A DNA stretch of 64,000 nucleotides from Liopterus haemorrhoidalis. Taxonomy: Eukaryota > Arthropoda > Insecta > Coleoptera > Dytiscidae. Shown here one piece after another: positions 54,514 to 64,000 of this stretch. The notes under the pieces are model-generated. The model ran no database searches. It was not told the origin of the DNA and saw nothing but the letters and a program-made list of their open reading frames with translations. Location: positions 29,797,753 to 29,861,752 of the forward strand of contig OZ020625.1 of assembly GCA_963971575.1 (NCBI GenBank), written 5' to 3'. A program made the translations under genes and the position numbers. Within the stretch, counting starts at the first letter, position 1; each line of letters begins with the position of its first letter.

Positions 54514-54800
54514 GTATTTATATTTAACCAATCACTAATAGTTTTTAGCTCCTAGTTTATATTTTCTATTAAAATATCTTCATTTTCAAGATAGTAGTAT
54601 AATAAAGCATCATCAGCAAACAGTTTAATCCTGCATTTCTGAACTACGTTAGGTAAATCATTAATATACAGAATGAATAATAAAGGTCCTAATACCCTTC
54701 CCTGAGGCACACCTTGGTTACAATTTATTTTATCCGACATAGAATCTAAATATTTCCTATAAATATTCCTGATTCCTTTATTCCGAATTGTTACTCAGTT

Positions 54801-55291
54801 TTTATTTTCAATTAAGTTTCTCATAATAGTGTTAACTATTTAGGTAAGTAGTGATGCCGTCAATCCTTGTATTTACCTTGTATTTAGGTGTAAAAATATG
54901 TATTTAGATTGTTTGCACAATTTTATTTAAGTATACTCTTCAAAATTCTGTCATTTCTTATCTGATAGGATGATAAGAATTGCTTCATAATTAGTGAAAA
55001 ATAATCAGAGGCCTCCTTTCACAAGGATTCACTCTCAGGAACAAGTTCTAACTTATTAAGTTTAGATTAAGTTTTAGTTATATATTTAAGTTTTTACGTG
55101 AAACAATATGGACTAAAATTCAGGTAATTTAAAATTATTGTTATTATTTTCCAGGGTTATATATTTTTTATTTCGACCAGTGTTTTTTAAAGTACGTTGT
55201 GCAACTTTTTTATTTTAAATATGAACACACATTTTTCACTTATTCGATAGAGTATTCTATATTGATTTCAAGAATATAAACAAGTCATATA
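54801..55291. other. Intergenic AT-rich, no gene recognised
   Basis: No feature supported. Confidence 0.3.
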
Positions 55292-55842
55292 CCCTTTTCA
55301 CACTAGAACTTTAAGACGAGTGTACTTAAAGTTCACCGATGTTTAACATCGGTATGCTTTCACACTTGATGTTTAAATCTCCGGTGCTGTCATCAGCTAC
55401 AGTAATTTTGTCCTTAAGTTACCGTCATGAAATTACCAGTTTTGAACTGTCTGCGCAGACGCACATTTTGAATTATTATAAACAAATATGGATATTTCAT
55501 TTCATTCTACAATAAAGACACTACAATAAAGAATATATTACACTTGTATTAACATGTAAGTCGATAAATTTTATCTCAATTTTTGTAGCTCTGTATTTTA
55601 TTAAATACATTATTAAAATAAATAATTTTATTATAACAATAAGTATAAACTTCTTATAACGTCGATATAATACAGTATTCTTGTTTATGATAATATAAAA
55701 TGTTGACAGCACAAATTTAAAGAGTATTTTTTTATAATAGTAATTATGTTGGTATTGTGGACGATGTTTAAGACGCAGATCTCTGTCTTAAACATCGCTT
55801 GTATTTAGACGAGGCCATACGGTCTCACATTAGCGTTTAAAG

Positions 55843-56940
55843 CAGGGATGGGGAGTCGACAGAAAAATTATTGACTCCCGACTCTCGACTCCGGAGGCGG
55901 TATTTTTGAAAATTGACTCCGACTCCGACTCCGACTCCCGACTCCTTTCACTGGTAAATTGTAAAGTCTATTCCAAATGTTTAAGCGGAACTAAATGGAA
56001 TTTTTATTTTCTCAAATTATCACGAGTTTACTTTTTAACTATCAAAGTGGGCTTTTGTTAAACAAAATGATACAAAGCTTCATTCAATCCTTAAAAGTTA
56101 GTAGATTTCGATATCTAATTCCGCTTAAAGCAAGCAAACAGACTATACTTACATTAAATATCTTGGGTTGGGGCGAGCTGTTTTTATAAAATGTCATTTT
56201 CATTTCATCTTGACTATTGAGTCATTTTTAATACAAATTTTCAAATATATTAGTTTAAAAAAAAAATAATTTTGTATTTTATATAAAGTCTGTTCCTTTG
56301 GTTTAGGCGGAACTAGATTTTCAATACTAGTTACTTTTACCGTTTGATTGAAGCTTTTGATCATTTTGTTCAGGAAAAGCCAACTTCAATATATAAAAAA
56401 ATAACTAATGACCACTTACAAAAATGAAAATTCCAGTTAGTTCCGCTTAATCGTTTGGAACAGACTGTACTTTATTTTTCATAACATGTCACTTTTTTCT
56501 TTTGACATATAGATTTTAGCTGCCAACATGAAACATAAAATAATCAAAAAGCCCGTTACAACTTGAGAAAATAAAAATCCAGTTTAGTTTCGTTTTAACA
56601 TAATAAACAAAGTATACAAAAAAAGAAAAATTAGATATTACTAAAAATTAACTAAATTTTTAACTGAAAAGCATGAAGGAAACCGGAATTGAATATTTTT
56701 AATTTCATTTTCGTTCATGAACAGAGAAAAAATGTCGTTCCTGTTCCCATTCTTTAACAAATTCTGGTAGTATGGTATTTTGCTTTCGCTTTCGGATTGT
56801 TCTCATCCTTGATAAATATGTAGTCAAAGAGTCGGGAGTCGATAACTTTTTCCGACTCCCGACTCCGACTCCGACTCCTCCAAAAAGCTTCGACTCCTCG
56901 ACTCCCGACTCCCGACTCCGACTCCGACTCCCCATCCCTG
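55843..56940. mobile_element. Non-autonomous hAT with 8-bp target duplication
   Basis: Ends CAGGGATGGGGAGTCG and CGACTCCCCATCCCTG-like complement, flanked by GTTTAAAG at 55835-55842 and 56941-56948. Subterminal 'gactccgactcc' repeats on both sides. Interior derived from MITE Q sequence (55964-56467). Confidence 0.9.
55964..56467. mobile_element. MITE Q3, diverged, inside the hAT
   Basis: agtctattccaaatgtttaa at the left and cgtttggaacagactgta at the right, plus an internal partial end (gtctgttcctttggtttagg) at 56287. Confidence 0.65.
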
Positions 56941-57003
56941 GTTTAAAGACACATTCACTTTAACATCCGATCTTAAAGTTCTAGTGTGAAAAGGGTATTA
57001 CTG

Positions 57004-58800
57004 CGTCTGAGTTGTTCGATGTTATGTATAGGTTACGTCAAAACTTAAAGGGAGAAAAAAAGACTCCTTTTTTGCCAGCAGAATCTAGAAAAATTGCACA
57101 AGATTTTATTAATTTTTTTATCAAATCTCCTAACTATTTAGAATCAAAGGCTATAGCGGGATAAGATAATGAAAACTGCACCGCTCCAGAATTCCATTTT
57201 TATTTGGCCATTCGAAAGTACTTGGTCGAAAACCCCCTCAAAAAAATTTTCAGCCCCCGAAACCCACTAGGGTGTTCTCTATGCAAAAAACAAAATTTTT
57301 TCGACTTTTATTTTTCCTGGGCGCTTCTTTCATCCAAAAAATCTGAAAAAATTCACAGAAGTGTGTTTCAGCACTACAAATAACCATGAATTTTTTCAGA
57401 TTTTTTCGACTGAAACTAAGCTCAGGAAAAATCTTTGAAATTTTCAACGATTTTTTAGGTTATATAAATAATGTTTGGCCAACTTTTAAGTACATACATT
57501 TTGTGTATTTTTTTTCCCTCTTTCGAATGGCGGTGTTAGAATTGTCAGTTTCACGCCGGAACAAGCTCAAAAAGCGGAAAAAACTGTTTTTTTTTACTTT
57601 TTTCCCATTTTTTTCGCACATAACCTCAAAAAAACAATGGAGAAATGATTTTTCACACTTTTTTTTGGTACTGTCAAGTTCCAAAATTCAAAAATGGTGG
57701 TTTTTGAATTTTGGAAGTTATGTGCTAAAAAAATGGGGAAAATGTTGGAAAAAAACGTTTTTATCGTAATTATGCGTACACTGTGATTCAAAAATGGTGG
57801 TTTTTGAATTTTGGAACTTGACAGTACCAAAAAAAAGTGTGAAAAATCATTTTTCCATTGTTTTTTTGAGGTTATGTGCGAAAAAAATGGGAAAAAAGTT
57901 AAAAAAAAAAGTTTTTTCGATTTTTGAGCTTGTTCCGGCGTGAAATTGACATTTCTAACACCGCCATTCGAAAGAGGGGAAAAAAATACACAAAATGTAT
58001 GTACTTAAAAGTTGGCCAAACATTATTTACATAACCTAAAAAATCGTTGAAAATTTCAAAGATTTTTCCTGAGCTTAGTTTCCATCGAAAAAATCTGAAT
58101 AAATTCATGGTTATTTGTAATGCTGAAACACACGTCTGTGAATTTTTTCAGATTTTTTGGATGAAAGAAGCGCCCAGGAAAAATAAAAGTCGAAAAAACG
58201 TTGTTTTTCGCATAGAGAACACCCTAGTGGGTTTCGGGGGCTGAAAATTTTTTTGAGGGGGTTTTCGACCAAGTACTTTCGAATGGTCAAATAAAAATGG
58301 AATTCTGGAGCGGTGCAGTTTTCACTATCTTATCCCGCTATAGCCTTTAAATTTTTCCAATTCAAATTACATGCAATAATGCCATTTTCTTTAAAAACAA
58401 CAAATTTAACATATCATATAAAATCTGCCGCAAAGAGTTTGAAAATTACAATTAAAGACGCTTTAGAGATGGACAGCCTCTATGATGAATTCATAGATGC
58501 AAAGGACATCGAAAAACAGCTGTCTTGCAAAAATAATCCTGTAGACAAAATGTGGACTGATATTTTTGAAGCTAATGAGTTGGAAGCTAATTCCTGCAGT
58601 TGTTAGAACCTTTTGCTACTAGTTGGCAAAAATCTCAGTATCCCATGTTCAAATGCATTTGTTGAGAGGATCTTCAGTTGTCTTCTCATTGGACTGACAC
58701 CAGAAACCGTTGCAATACTGATTTAATAAAGAATATGAGAAAAACACAAATTAAATTTATTTGGTGATATTATTCAGGCGAGAATAATATGTTACCATTA
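57004..58800 (+). pseudogene. Old hAT-like transposase fragment split by a foldback
   Basis: Left part (57030-57145) reads KGEKKTPFLPAESRKIAQDF then INFFIKSPNYLESK. After the foldback, 58349-58605 reads FKFFQFKLHAIMPFSLKTTN, LTYHIKSAAKSLKITIKDAL and WTDIFEANELEANSCSC, then a stop and the hAT dimerisation-like LSIPCSNAFVERIFSC (58640-58690). Stops indicate decay. Assignment to hAT rests mainly on the last motif. Confidence 0.55.
57146..58348. repeat. 1.2-kb foldback, arms ~545 bp
   Basis: aaaggctatagcgggataag at the left and its complement at the right. Arms 57146-57691 and 57800-58348 match with few changes, including 'cgaaacccactagggtgttc'. The ~100-bp centre has its own small inversions. 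Overlapping frames on both strands are artefacts of symmetry. No target duplication seen. Confidence 0.9.
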
Positions 58801-59110
58801 CTCTCATTTCACAATCATTCACCCCTCATCCAGGTGTAGGAGCTCGCTCCCTGGCATCGGCGATTAGCCTCGTTGCAGAAATAGGCCCATGTAAAATAAA
58901 TAAAATAATAATATTAATAATAATCGAGATAGCAATGGTAAAAAAATTAAAATGAACACCCTAATACACCCTTAAAATGAACGATACCTAATTTAAAAAG
59001 CCTTTTGGCCCATCAAATATTCGCTCGATCCTCGAAAGGCCATCAGCCCCTGGGTGATGGATTCGAACCCACGTCCTTGTACCCTGTAGATAACTATATT
59101 CCCATCAAAC
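58785..59110 (-). mobile_element. Possible SINE with tRNA-like head
   Basis: On the minus strand 59105-59037 contains gtttgatgggaatatagtta and gtgggttcgaatccatcacc (B-box GGTTCGAATCC). A body follows with (TAA)-rich and 'ggagcgagctcct' segments. Boundaries uncertain. Confidence 0.45.
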
Positions 59111-59499
59111 CACAACCTTGATACTATGAACTAAATATTTCTCTTTAAAAATCTGTTTATCAATAATTGTTCTAATCTATTATTTTTCTTAATAAAATCT
59201 GTACATTCTAACAATATTGATAATATTTGTTTTTATAATGTATTAGAGATAAACAAATATGTTTGCGTTTTGTGGCCTTTATCGCAAAATTACGTACTCC
59301 ATGTGGACACTATACAGAACAAATAAAACAATTATTTTATGACATAAATAAATTAAGTGTGAAATAAAATATTAAATTAATAAAATAAAAGTGTATTTGG
59401 TGTAAATTTTGGATTAAATTATTAATTTTAAAATGTTTTACTTTGTCAAAGAAATTATTTTACAAAAAGTATATTTAATTTTAGTGAATAGAACTTATA
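59111..59499. other. Intergenic AT-rich, no gene recognised
   Basis: No feature supported. Confidence 0.3.
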
Positions 59500-59937
59500 A
59501 AAAATTGATGTGAAGTGTGAATTTTCATACATTTCAGAGTTTCGCAGGTATTTAGTAAGTGAATGATGATTATTTGGGATGCCAAAACCAATTTTATATT
59601 AAAATATTTTTTTTGTTAATTTTAATACGAACGCCTAATACCATTATTTAGGTTTCTAAATATGTTCAGTATTTTTTTTTTTTTTTTTATAGCAAAGTTC
59701 ATTAAGAATTTTAAAAATTGCGCCTATTGCTTCCATTGGTTGTTATAAGTTCCGCCCCTCTGATTTCGTGGACATTGAAACAGAATTAAATTATAATTGA
59801 AACAATTTCCACTGGTTATTAAATTTACGCTTTTAAAAATTAAATGCAACATTTGCCAAAATATAACTAGAATTTTGAAAAAATAATTTAAACAATATAA
59901 AAATTTTAAAAAAAGAAACAAAAAATAATATTGTCTC

Positions 59938-60013
59938 TTTTCGCAGGGTTCGATCCCTTTCGGATCGAGTTAGTTGGGTGAAAATCCAGCGTCAAAACCA
60001 CTACACCAGCATA
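59938..60013 (-). other. tRNA-like core of X copy F
   Basis: Minus strand: TGGTGTAGTGGTTTTGACGC (A-box) and GGGATCGAACCCTG (B-box GWTCRANNC). Unlike the core of copy D although the flanks are the same. Confidence 0.6.
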
Positions 60014-60479
60014 CACGTTCCAGTGTAGCGTGTTACAAAGCTATAACTTGTGTACATTATTAGCAAAAAAATCACATAAAAATGCGTTTTTTTCCAAAAA
60101 CGTAATCTGATCAAAAATTCCTGTTGTACTATTCCGGTTCACACCAATGTACAGATTTTTAGTTTAAACCATCTGGGCTACAGGGTGTGGGACAAAATTT
60201 TTTTTTGCATAATTTTGGCAAAAATCGCTTCAAAATAATTTATTTTGCAAAAATAAAAATTTGATCGTTAATCCACGTACCAAGGGCTTTCATTTGATAC
60301 CCTACTCAGAATTTAAAAAAAATATTTTTGTTTTCGATGAGCATATATTTGTTTATATTTTTAGGGGGGTATGTTTTTTAGATGTTTTAGTATTTTTCCT
60401 ATGTGCGGGTCAAAGAGTTGTATAAGCATGCCAAATTTCAACTCTCTAGGTTTAGCCGTTTGGCTACAATTTTTACCGA

Positions 60480-60621
<142 letters not shown>

Positions 60622-60672
60622 GACAAAATGACGGTATAAGGGTTTTTTGGTCATACCTACAAAACCCTAAAA

Positions 60673-61129
60673 ACAGAATAATACTATTTAATTAAAGTTT
60701 TGGGAACCCTGGGGAGGGGGGGGGGGCTATGTTTCCCTAAACTTTGGTAAACTTTAACTACTCTGTATAATTGTAATTAATTGTTTTTTTTCTTTTAGTT
60801 GCTCAAAAACATCCAAGGAGGGGGCCTATATATTTAAAAAAACTGTTAAAATACTCAGTATTTTTTTATTTAAGAATAAATATTTGTTAATTTATTTTGA
60901 AAAGAACTTAAAATACTCTTTCATTTTATTTTTATTTTATTTATTTTTACAAGAAATTTTCCGAAGTTAATTATCACCTATGATTGATAAATATACTCAA
61001 GATAAACAAGATCTGGAAAATTTTTCGGAAAATATTAACACTTAATATTTTTAATATATTAGCAGAATTTTTATTAGCACATTAAAAATATTAGCAGATT
61101 TTTTTTAAATAATAAATATATAAGTGAAG
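60673..61129. other. Upstream of putative transporter exon, no gene recognised
   Basis: AT-rich with a G-run at 60713-60727. Possible promoter/5' UTR for the exon at 61130, not assignable. Confidence 0.3.
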
Positions 61130-61253
61130 ATGTCTATTCAAAGTGACCAAAAGGTGCATGTCCATCAGATGGAGCCAATGTTGATGATTGACAGAAGGAA
61201 TGAAAAAAGAAAAAATGTTAAAATTATTGGACAAATATTAGCAGCTTCGTCAG
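61130..61253 (+). CDS. Putative alternative first exon A, Tret1-like sugar transporter
   Basis: ATG opens 41 codons: hydrophilic MSIQSDQKVHVHQMEPMLMI, then KRKNVKIIGQILAASS, donor tcag|gtaaat, phase 1. The terminal (x)QILAASS resembles the start of the first membrane helix in facilitated trehalose transporters (xQILAALS...). The downstream exon with the rest of the helix is not in the window. The assignment is an inference from this short motif. Confidence 0.45.
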
Positions 61254-61406
61254 GTAAATATGTTTGTTATTATTAAGATATTTAACATAGTAAATATACA
61301 TTTTTTGTTATAATTGGAATAAATTAATGTTAATTAAGAAAAAATATAACAAAACACGAATTGTAAACAAATAAAAAACGTTTTTCTGAAATCATCAGTG
61401 AAATAA

Positions 61407-61620
61407 CAGTGAAAAGTATCGATATTTTCCATTCGATATCGCGATTTTAGTATCGATAATAATATTCCGATACTATTAATATCATTAATATTAGTACATT
61501 TGACCTAGTATCGATCTTTTTTTTTTTTTTGTTAAAATAATATCTTAAATTTTTTATTTATACACAAATATTTTTATTCGATATTATCGATGCCCAAATA
61601 TCGATACTTTCTCAGTATCG
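61407..61620. mobile_element. MITE-like inverted repeat dense in TATCGAT
   Basis: cagtgaaaagtatcgatatt at the left and the near complement (atatcgatactttctcagta) at the right. Six or more ATCGAT/TCGATA words lie within 200 bp. Confidence 0.6.
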
Positions 61621-62056
61621 CATATACCTACTTAATGTTTTAAAGAAAATTAAGATTTATTGTTGAAATTTTGCATACGAACGCGCATCTTTTTAAAATC
61701 TATTGAGGATCCCTTGGGGGCCGTAGGTCACATTTTGGAAAACACAGTTTTAAGAGGTTAAACTTATAAGAATATCCAATGCTAGTCGGAAGTAAAATTA
61801 AAGGTTTTCGGTGGAAGTTCAAAGATATTAATATTCCAAAACAGTTTTTATAAATGTACGCAGTTGTTTTACTAATTGTCCAAATATAAGGTATAAACAA
61901 ATGCTTCATAAATATTATTTTGCTACCTGTCAGTCAGTAAACAATTCTTCGAAGTGTATGTAATATAATCTGCTTTAAAATTCTATAATTTTTTAAACAT
62001 TTCGGACAAGTTCGATTGTTTAATTTATATCATTTTGTAAAAGTACAAATTGTGAA

Positions 62057-62111
62057 ATGTTTGTTCAAAAATTAAAGCAGAGATTTGGACTAATACTCGC
62101 CTCTTTCACAG
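62057..62111 (+). CDS. Putative alternative first exon B, Tret1-like sugar transporter
   Basis: ATG MFVQKLKQRFGLILASFT, donor cacag|gtaaat, phase 1. Same phase and the same pattern near the donor (ILA-S) as exon A, consistent with a shared downstream exon. Short, so chance cannot be excluded. Confidence 0.4.
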
Positions 62112-62692
62112 GTAAATTAGTTAATTTTTTTGCTATATAACCTCTCTGAAAAAACACTCTATAGGTCAGTCGTTTGGTCAACGCAGTTGGTTTTGCGTCA
62201 TAACTTCAATGACAAACTTTGTGGCGAAAAAATAACTAAATCGATTTTTTAGCATGTGAATTATAGACTAATATTGCTCTTCACTAAGATGACCATATTT
62301 TTTAGTTCAAAATTCGGGACGGAAAATCATAGACGGGGGGGGGGGGGGAGGTTGATTATTCAATTATAATAGGGGATACGCATAAAATTTGTATTTCCTT
62401 AAAACTACATTATTTTGATATGTTAATGTTAGTTATGTCACCTAACAAAACAAAAATCACATTTTAATTAACATTATAGCCAAATTTTTTAATTAAAATA
62501 TTGTAAATTTGAAATATTCCGAGCACGGAGCGAAGGTTGCCGAGTAGAAACGACTGAGTATGACGTCACACGATAGGGTTTTCACATCACAGATACAGAC
62601 AGCTACAACATAATCTTCACACGTGTTTGTATTGTATTGTTCGAGAGTTTTGTATTTGTTTTTAAACAATTTTTCACGCATTTATTATTAAA

Positions 62693-62823
62693 ATGGCAGA
62701 TAAAGATTTTGTTAGGGCTCAGAGTGATAATTTACCCAATATTGATGCATTTATGCTCATGGAATATATGAAAAATAATGAATGCTACAGTGCTGAAGAA
62801 ATCCGTGGTGTCAAAGCAGATCT
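62693..62823 (+). CDS. YqaJ/SWIM protein exon 1
   Basis: MADKDFVRAQSDNLPNIDAF then MLMEYMKNNECYSAEEIRGV, phase 2 donor. The duplicate at 29795-29917 (minus) supports this as a real unit. Confidence 0.75.
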
Positions 62824-64000
62824 GTAAGTAATTTTTATTTTTTATAACTTTATGTAAACAAACGCTGCAACTCTGTAAAATGTAAATATTTATGTAATTT
62901 AGATGTCAGAATTTTACTACATTGTTTACATTAAGTTACAAAACGTTAGAAGCATAATTGAAATACTGCAATATAGGTTATATATTTTAATCAAATAATA
63001 TAATATTTCAGATCCATGAGGAGTTCATATGTTGATTCTGCCATCGGATACGTTCAAGTAAAAAGAAATGGTACTTCGTGTACACTGCTTGCTCAAATAT
63101 GTCCAGAGCATAAAATCCGAGCAAAAAATTACAAGGTTATGATAGTTGTTTGTGAAGAAAAAGAAACAATTGAAGAGGTGAAATGTTTAGATTGTGCAGC
63201 ATCTGAAGGTGGCTGTAAACACTCCCTAGCATTTTTAATGTGGGCCCATAAAAAAAGTACCCAGCCAGCACCAACGGAAGTAGAATGTTACTGGAAGAAA
63301 CCAAAATTGGGTGCGGATGTAGCTGTTACTACTGCAGATTTTGGAGTAGTTTCCGAAGCAAATTTGGAATCTGCAGATAATTTTTTACAGAACACTCTAC
63401 AACATTTAACAGATACATCTGATAGCCAAATTACAAAATTTTTCCAACGTACAAATGGACGTAAACAATTAAGTTTACATATTCTGATTCATGAATTTGC
63501 GTCAAATATTAATGTCGATAAATCCGGTGAAAATTTTATAGAGTTTTGTAAATCAGTTATGACTAATAATTTATGTCAAGATGCAGAAAAACAAACGGTA
63601 AACCAAAGTGCTAATAAATTATGGTTTGAACTTCGTTATGGACGCATCACTGGTTCAAAAATATATTCTGCTGCTCGCTGTAAGACAACTGATGGTGTTT
63701 TTGTAAAAACCGTGATTGGTGCTTCGAAAATGTTTCAAACTAAAGCAATGCATCGTGGTTTGAAATTGGAAGACAATGTTCGGAAAATAGTTGCCGAAAA
63801 ACTTAATTTAAAAATAAAAGATTGTGGGCTAGTGTTAAATAAAGCTTATCCAGAATTTGGTGCTTCTCCGGATGGTGTGACGAAAGAAGCTGTTATAGAA
63901 ATCAAATGTCCGTCATCAACAAAAACAGTGTCAAATTATATTTTACAAAATAATGAAATAAGTAGCAGTTGTAAAGCGCAAATACATTTGCAAATGCTTA
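62693..64000 (+). CDS. SWIM-finger/YqaJ-type nuclease protein, two exons, runs off the window
   Basis: Exon 62693-62823 (43 codons plus two bases, donor gatct|gtaagt) joins 63012 (acceptor atatttcag) in frame, and the frame stays open to the end. After MADKDFVRAQSDNLPNID comes a SWIM-like zinc motif (CLDCAASEGGCKHSLAFLMW, Cys-x2-Cys ... Cys-x-His). A YqaJ/lambda-exonuclease-like domain follows: LRYGRITGSKIYSAA, AMHRGLKLEDNVRKIVAEKL, and the catalytic-type pair FGASPDGV ... VIEIKCPSS. In this superfamily D and ExK bind the metal; both are visible. A broken inverted copy at 29640-30910 indicates a mobile or repeated origin. It is intact as far as seen. Confidence 0.8.
63012..64000 (+). CDS. YqaJ/SWIM protein exon 2 (incomplete at window end)
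   Basis: Begins SMRSSYVDSAIGYVQVKRNG after completing the split Leu codon. Open for 989 bp with no stop, far longer than expected by chance in this AT-rich DNA. Stop codon lies beyond the window. Confidence 0.82.

Larger units (their letters stand above)
52985..54800 (-). pseudogene. LINE reverse transcriptase split by a mariner
   Basis: Minus strand: [34 protein letters not shown] (the F/YADD catalytic box), an in-frame stop, TISDWLNIN. After the mariner it continues KLKLNYAKTKSMYI, VSEIKYLGVKIDEELNFK and AKLTLYNSIVLPDYSRF. Removing the mariner rejoins the frame, which confirms the insertion. CR1/Jockey-type; inactive. Confidence 0.85.
55292..56995. mobile_element. TIR element P, copy 2 (interrupted by hAT)
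   Basis: Same ends as 26132-27773 with TA borders, reversed orientation. Lacks the X insertion of copy 1 and carries the hAT 55843-56940 near its right end. Confidence 0.85.

Noticed and set aside
57386..58244. Several open frames of 65-127 aa on both strands
   Set aside because: They mirror each other because of the foldback symmetry and have no recognisable motifs.
62693..64000. Integrated viral recombinase or prophage-like gene, suggested by the YqaJ fold
   Set aside because: The gene has a spliceosomal intron, insect-like composition and a SWIM finger, and a second copy in the same window; a mobile or host origin is more likely.

Overview
This window is eukaryotic nuclear DNA, almost certainly from an insect with an AT-rich, repeat-laden genome. 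Coding exons are short, bounded by GT/AG splice sites, and separated by introns packed with transposable elements. Two host genes can be reconstructed in full on the + strand. The first is Hakai (CBLL1-type RING E3 ubiquitin ligase and m6A-writer subunit), six coding exons at 1157-14820, 435 aa. The second is glass (five-C2H2-finger photoreceptor transcription factor), seven coding exons at 40571-50623, 450 aa. Near the right edge two alternative first coding exons resemble a Tret1-like sugar transporter (61130-61253, 62057-62111). A SWIM-finger plus YqaJ-nuclease reading frame then runs off the end (62693-64000). The insect order cannot be fixed from the sequence alone.

Layout. 1-1000 is a degenerate satellite. 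1157-14820 is Hakai; its introns hold mariner, hAT, Tigger, SINE and helentron-like elements, and intron 5 carries 3.4 kb of AT-rich minisatellite with a higher-order pattern. 14.8-40.4 kb is intergenic: tandem arrays, MITEs, helentron-like elements, a pogo pseudogene split by a LINE, an intact mariner-superfamily transposase frame, a partial inverted copy of the YqaJ element, a 131-bp satellite, and a 200-bp-arm foldback with hammerhead-like cores. 40.5-50.7 kb is glass, with full-length hAT elements in introns 2, 5 and 6, a mariner, and a Penelope-like element. 50.9-60.7 kb is a mosaic of nested transposons, including a mariner inside a LINE reverse transcriptase, a hAT inside a terminal-inverted-repeat element, and a 1.2-kb foldback inside an old hAT-like gene.

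The most notable pattern is a family of about 1.1-kb helentron/DINE-1-like elements (six near-complete copies). They share subterminal inverted repeats, a (GTCT)n microsatellite and a 3' hairpin. In the middle of every copy, between conserved flanks, lies a different tRNA-like core with A-box-like and B-box motifs. Two further families (Y and Z) share the helentron-like plan without that core. Three insertions can be checked against empty sites in related copies within this same window.

All coordinates and copy counts were read by eye. Boundaries given without a target-site duplication are approximate to about 10 bases or worse.
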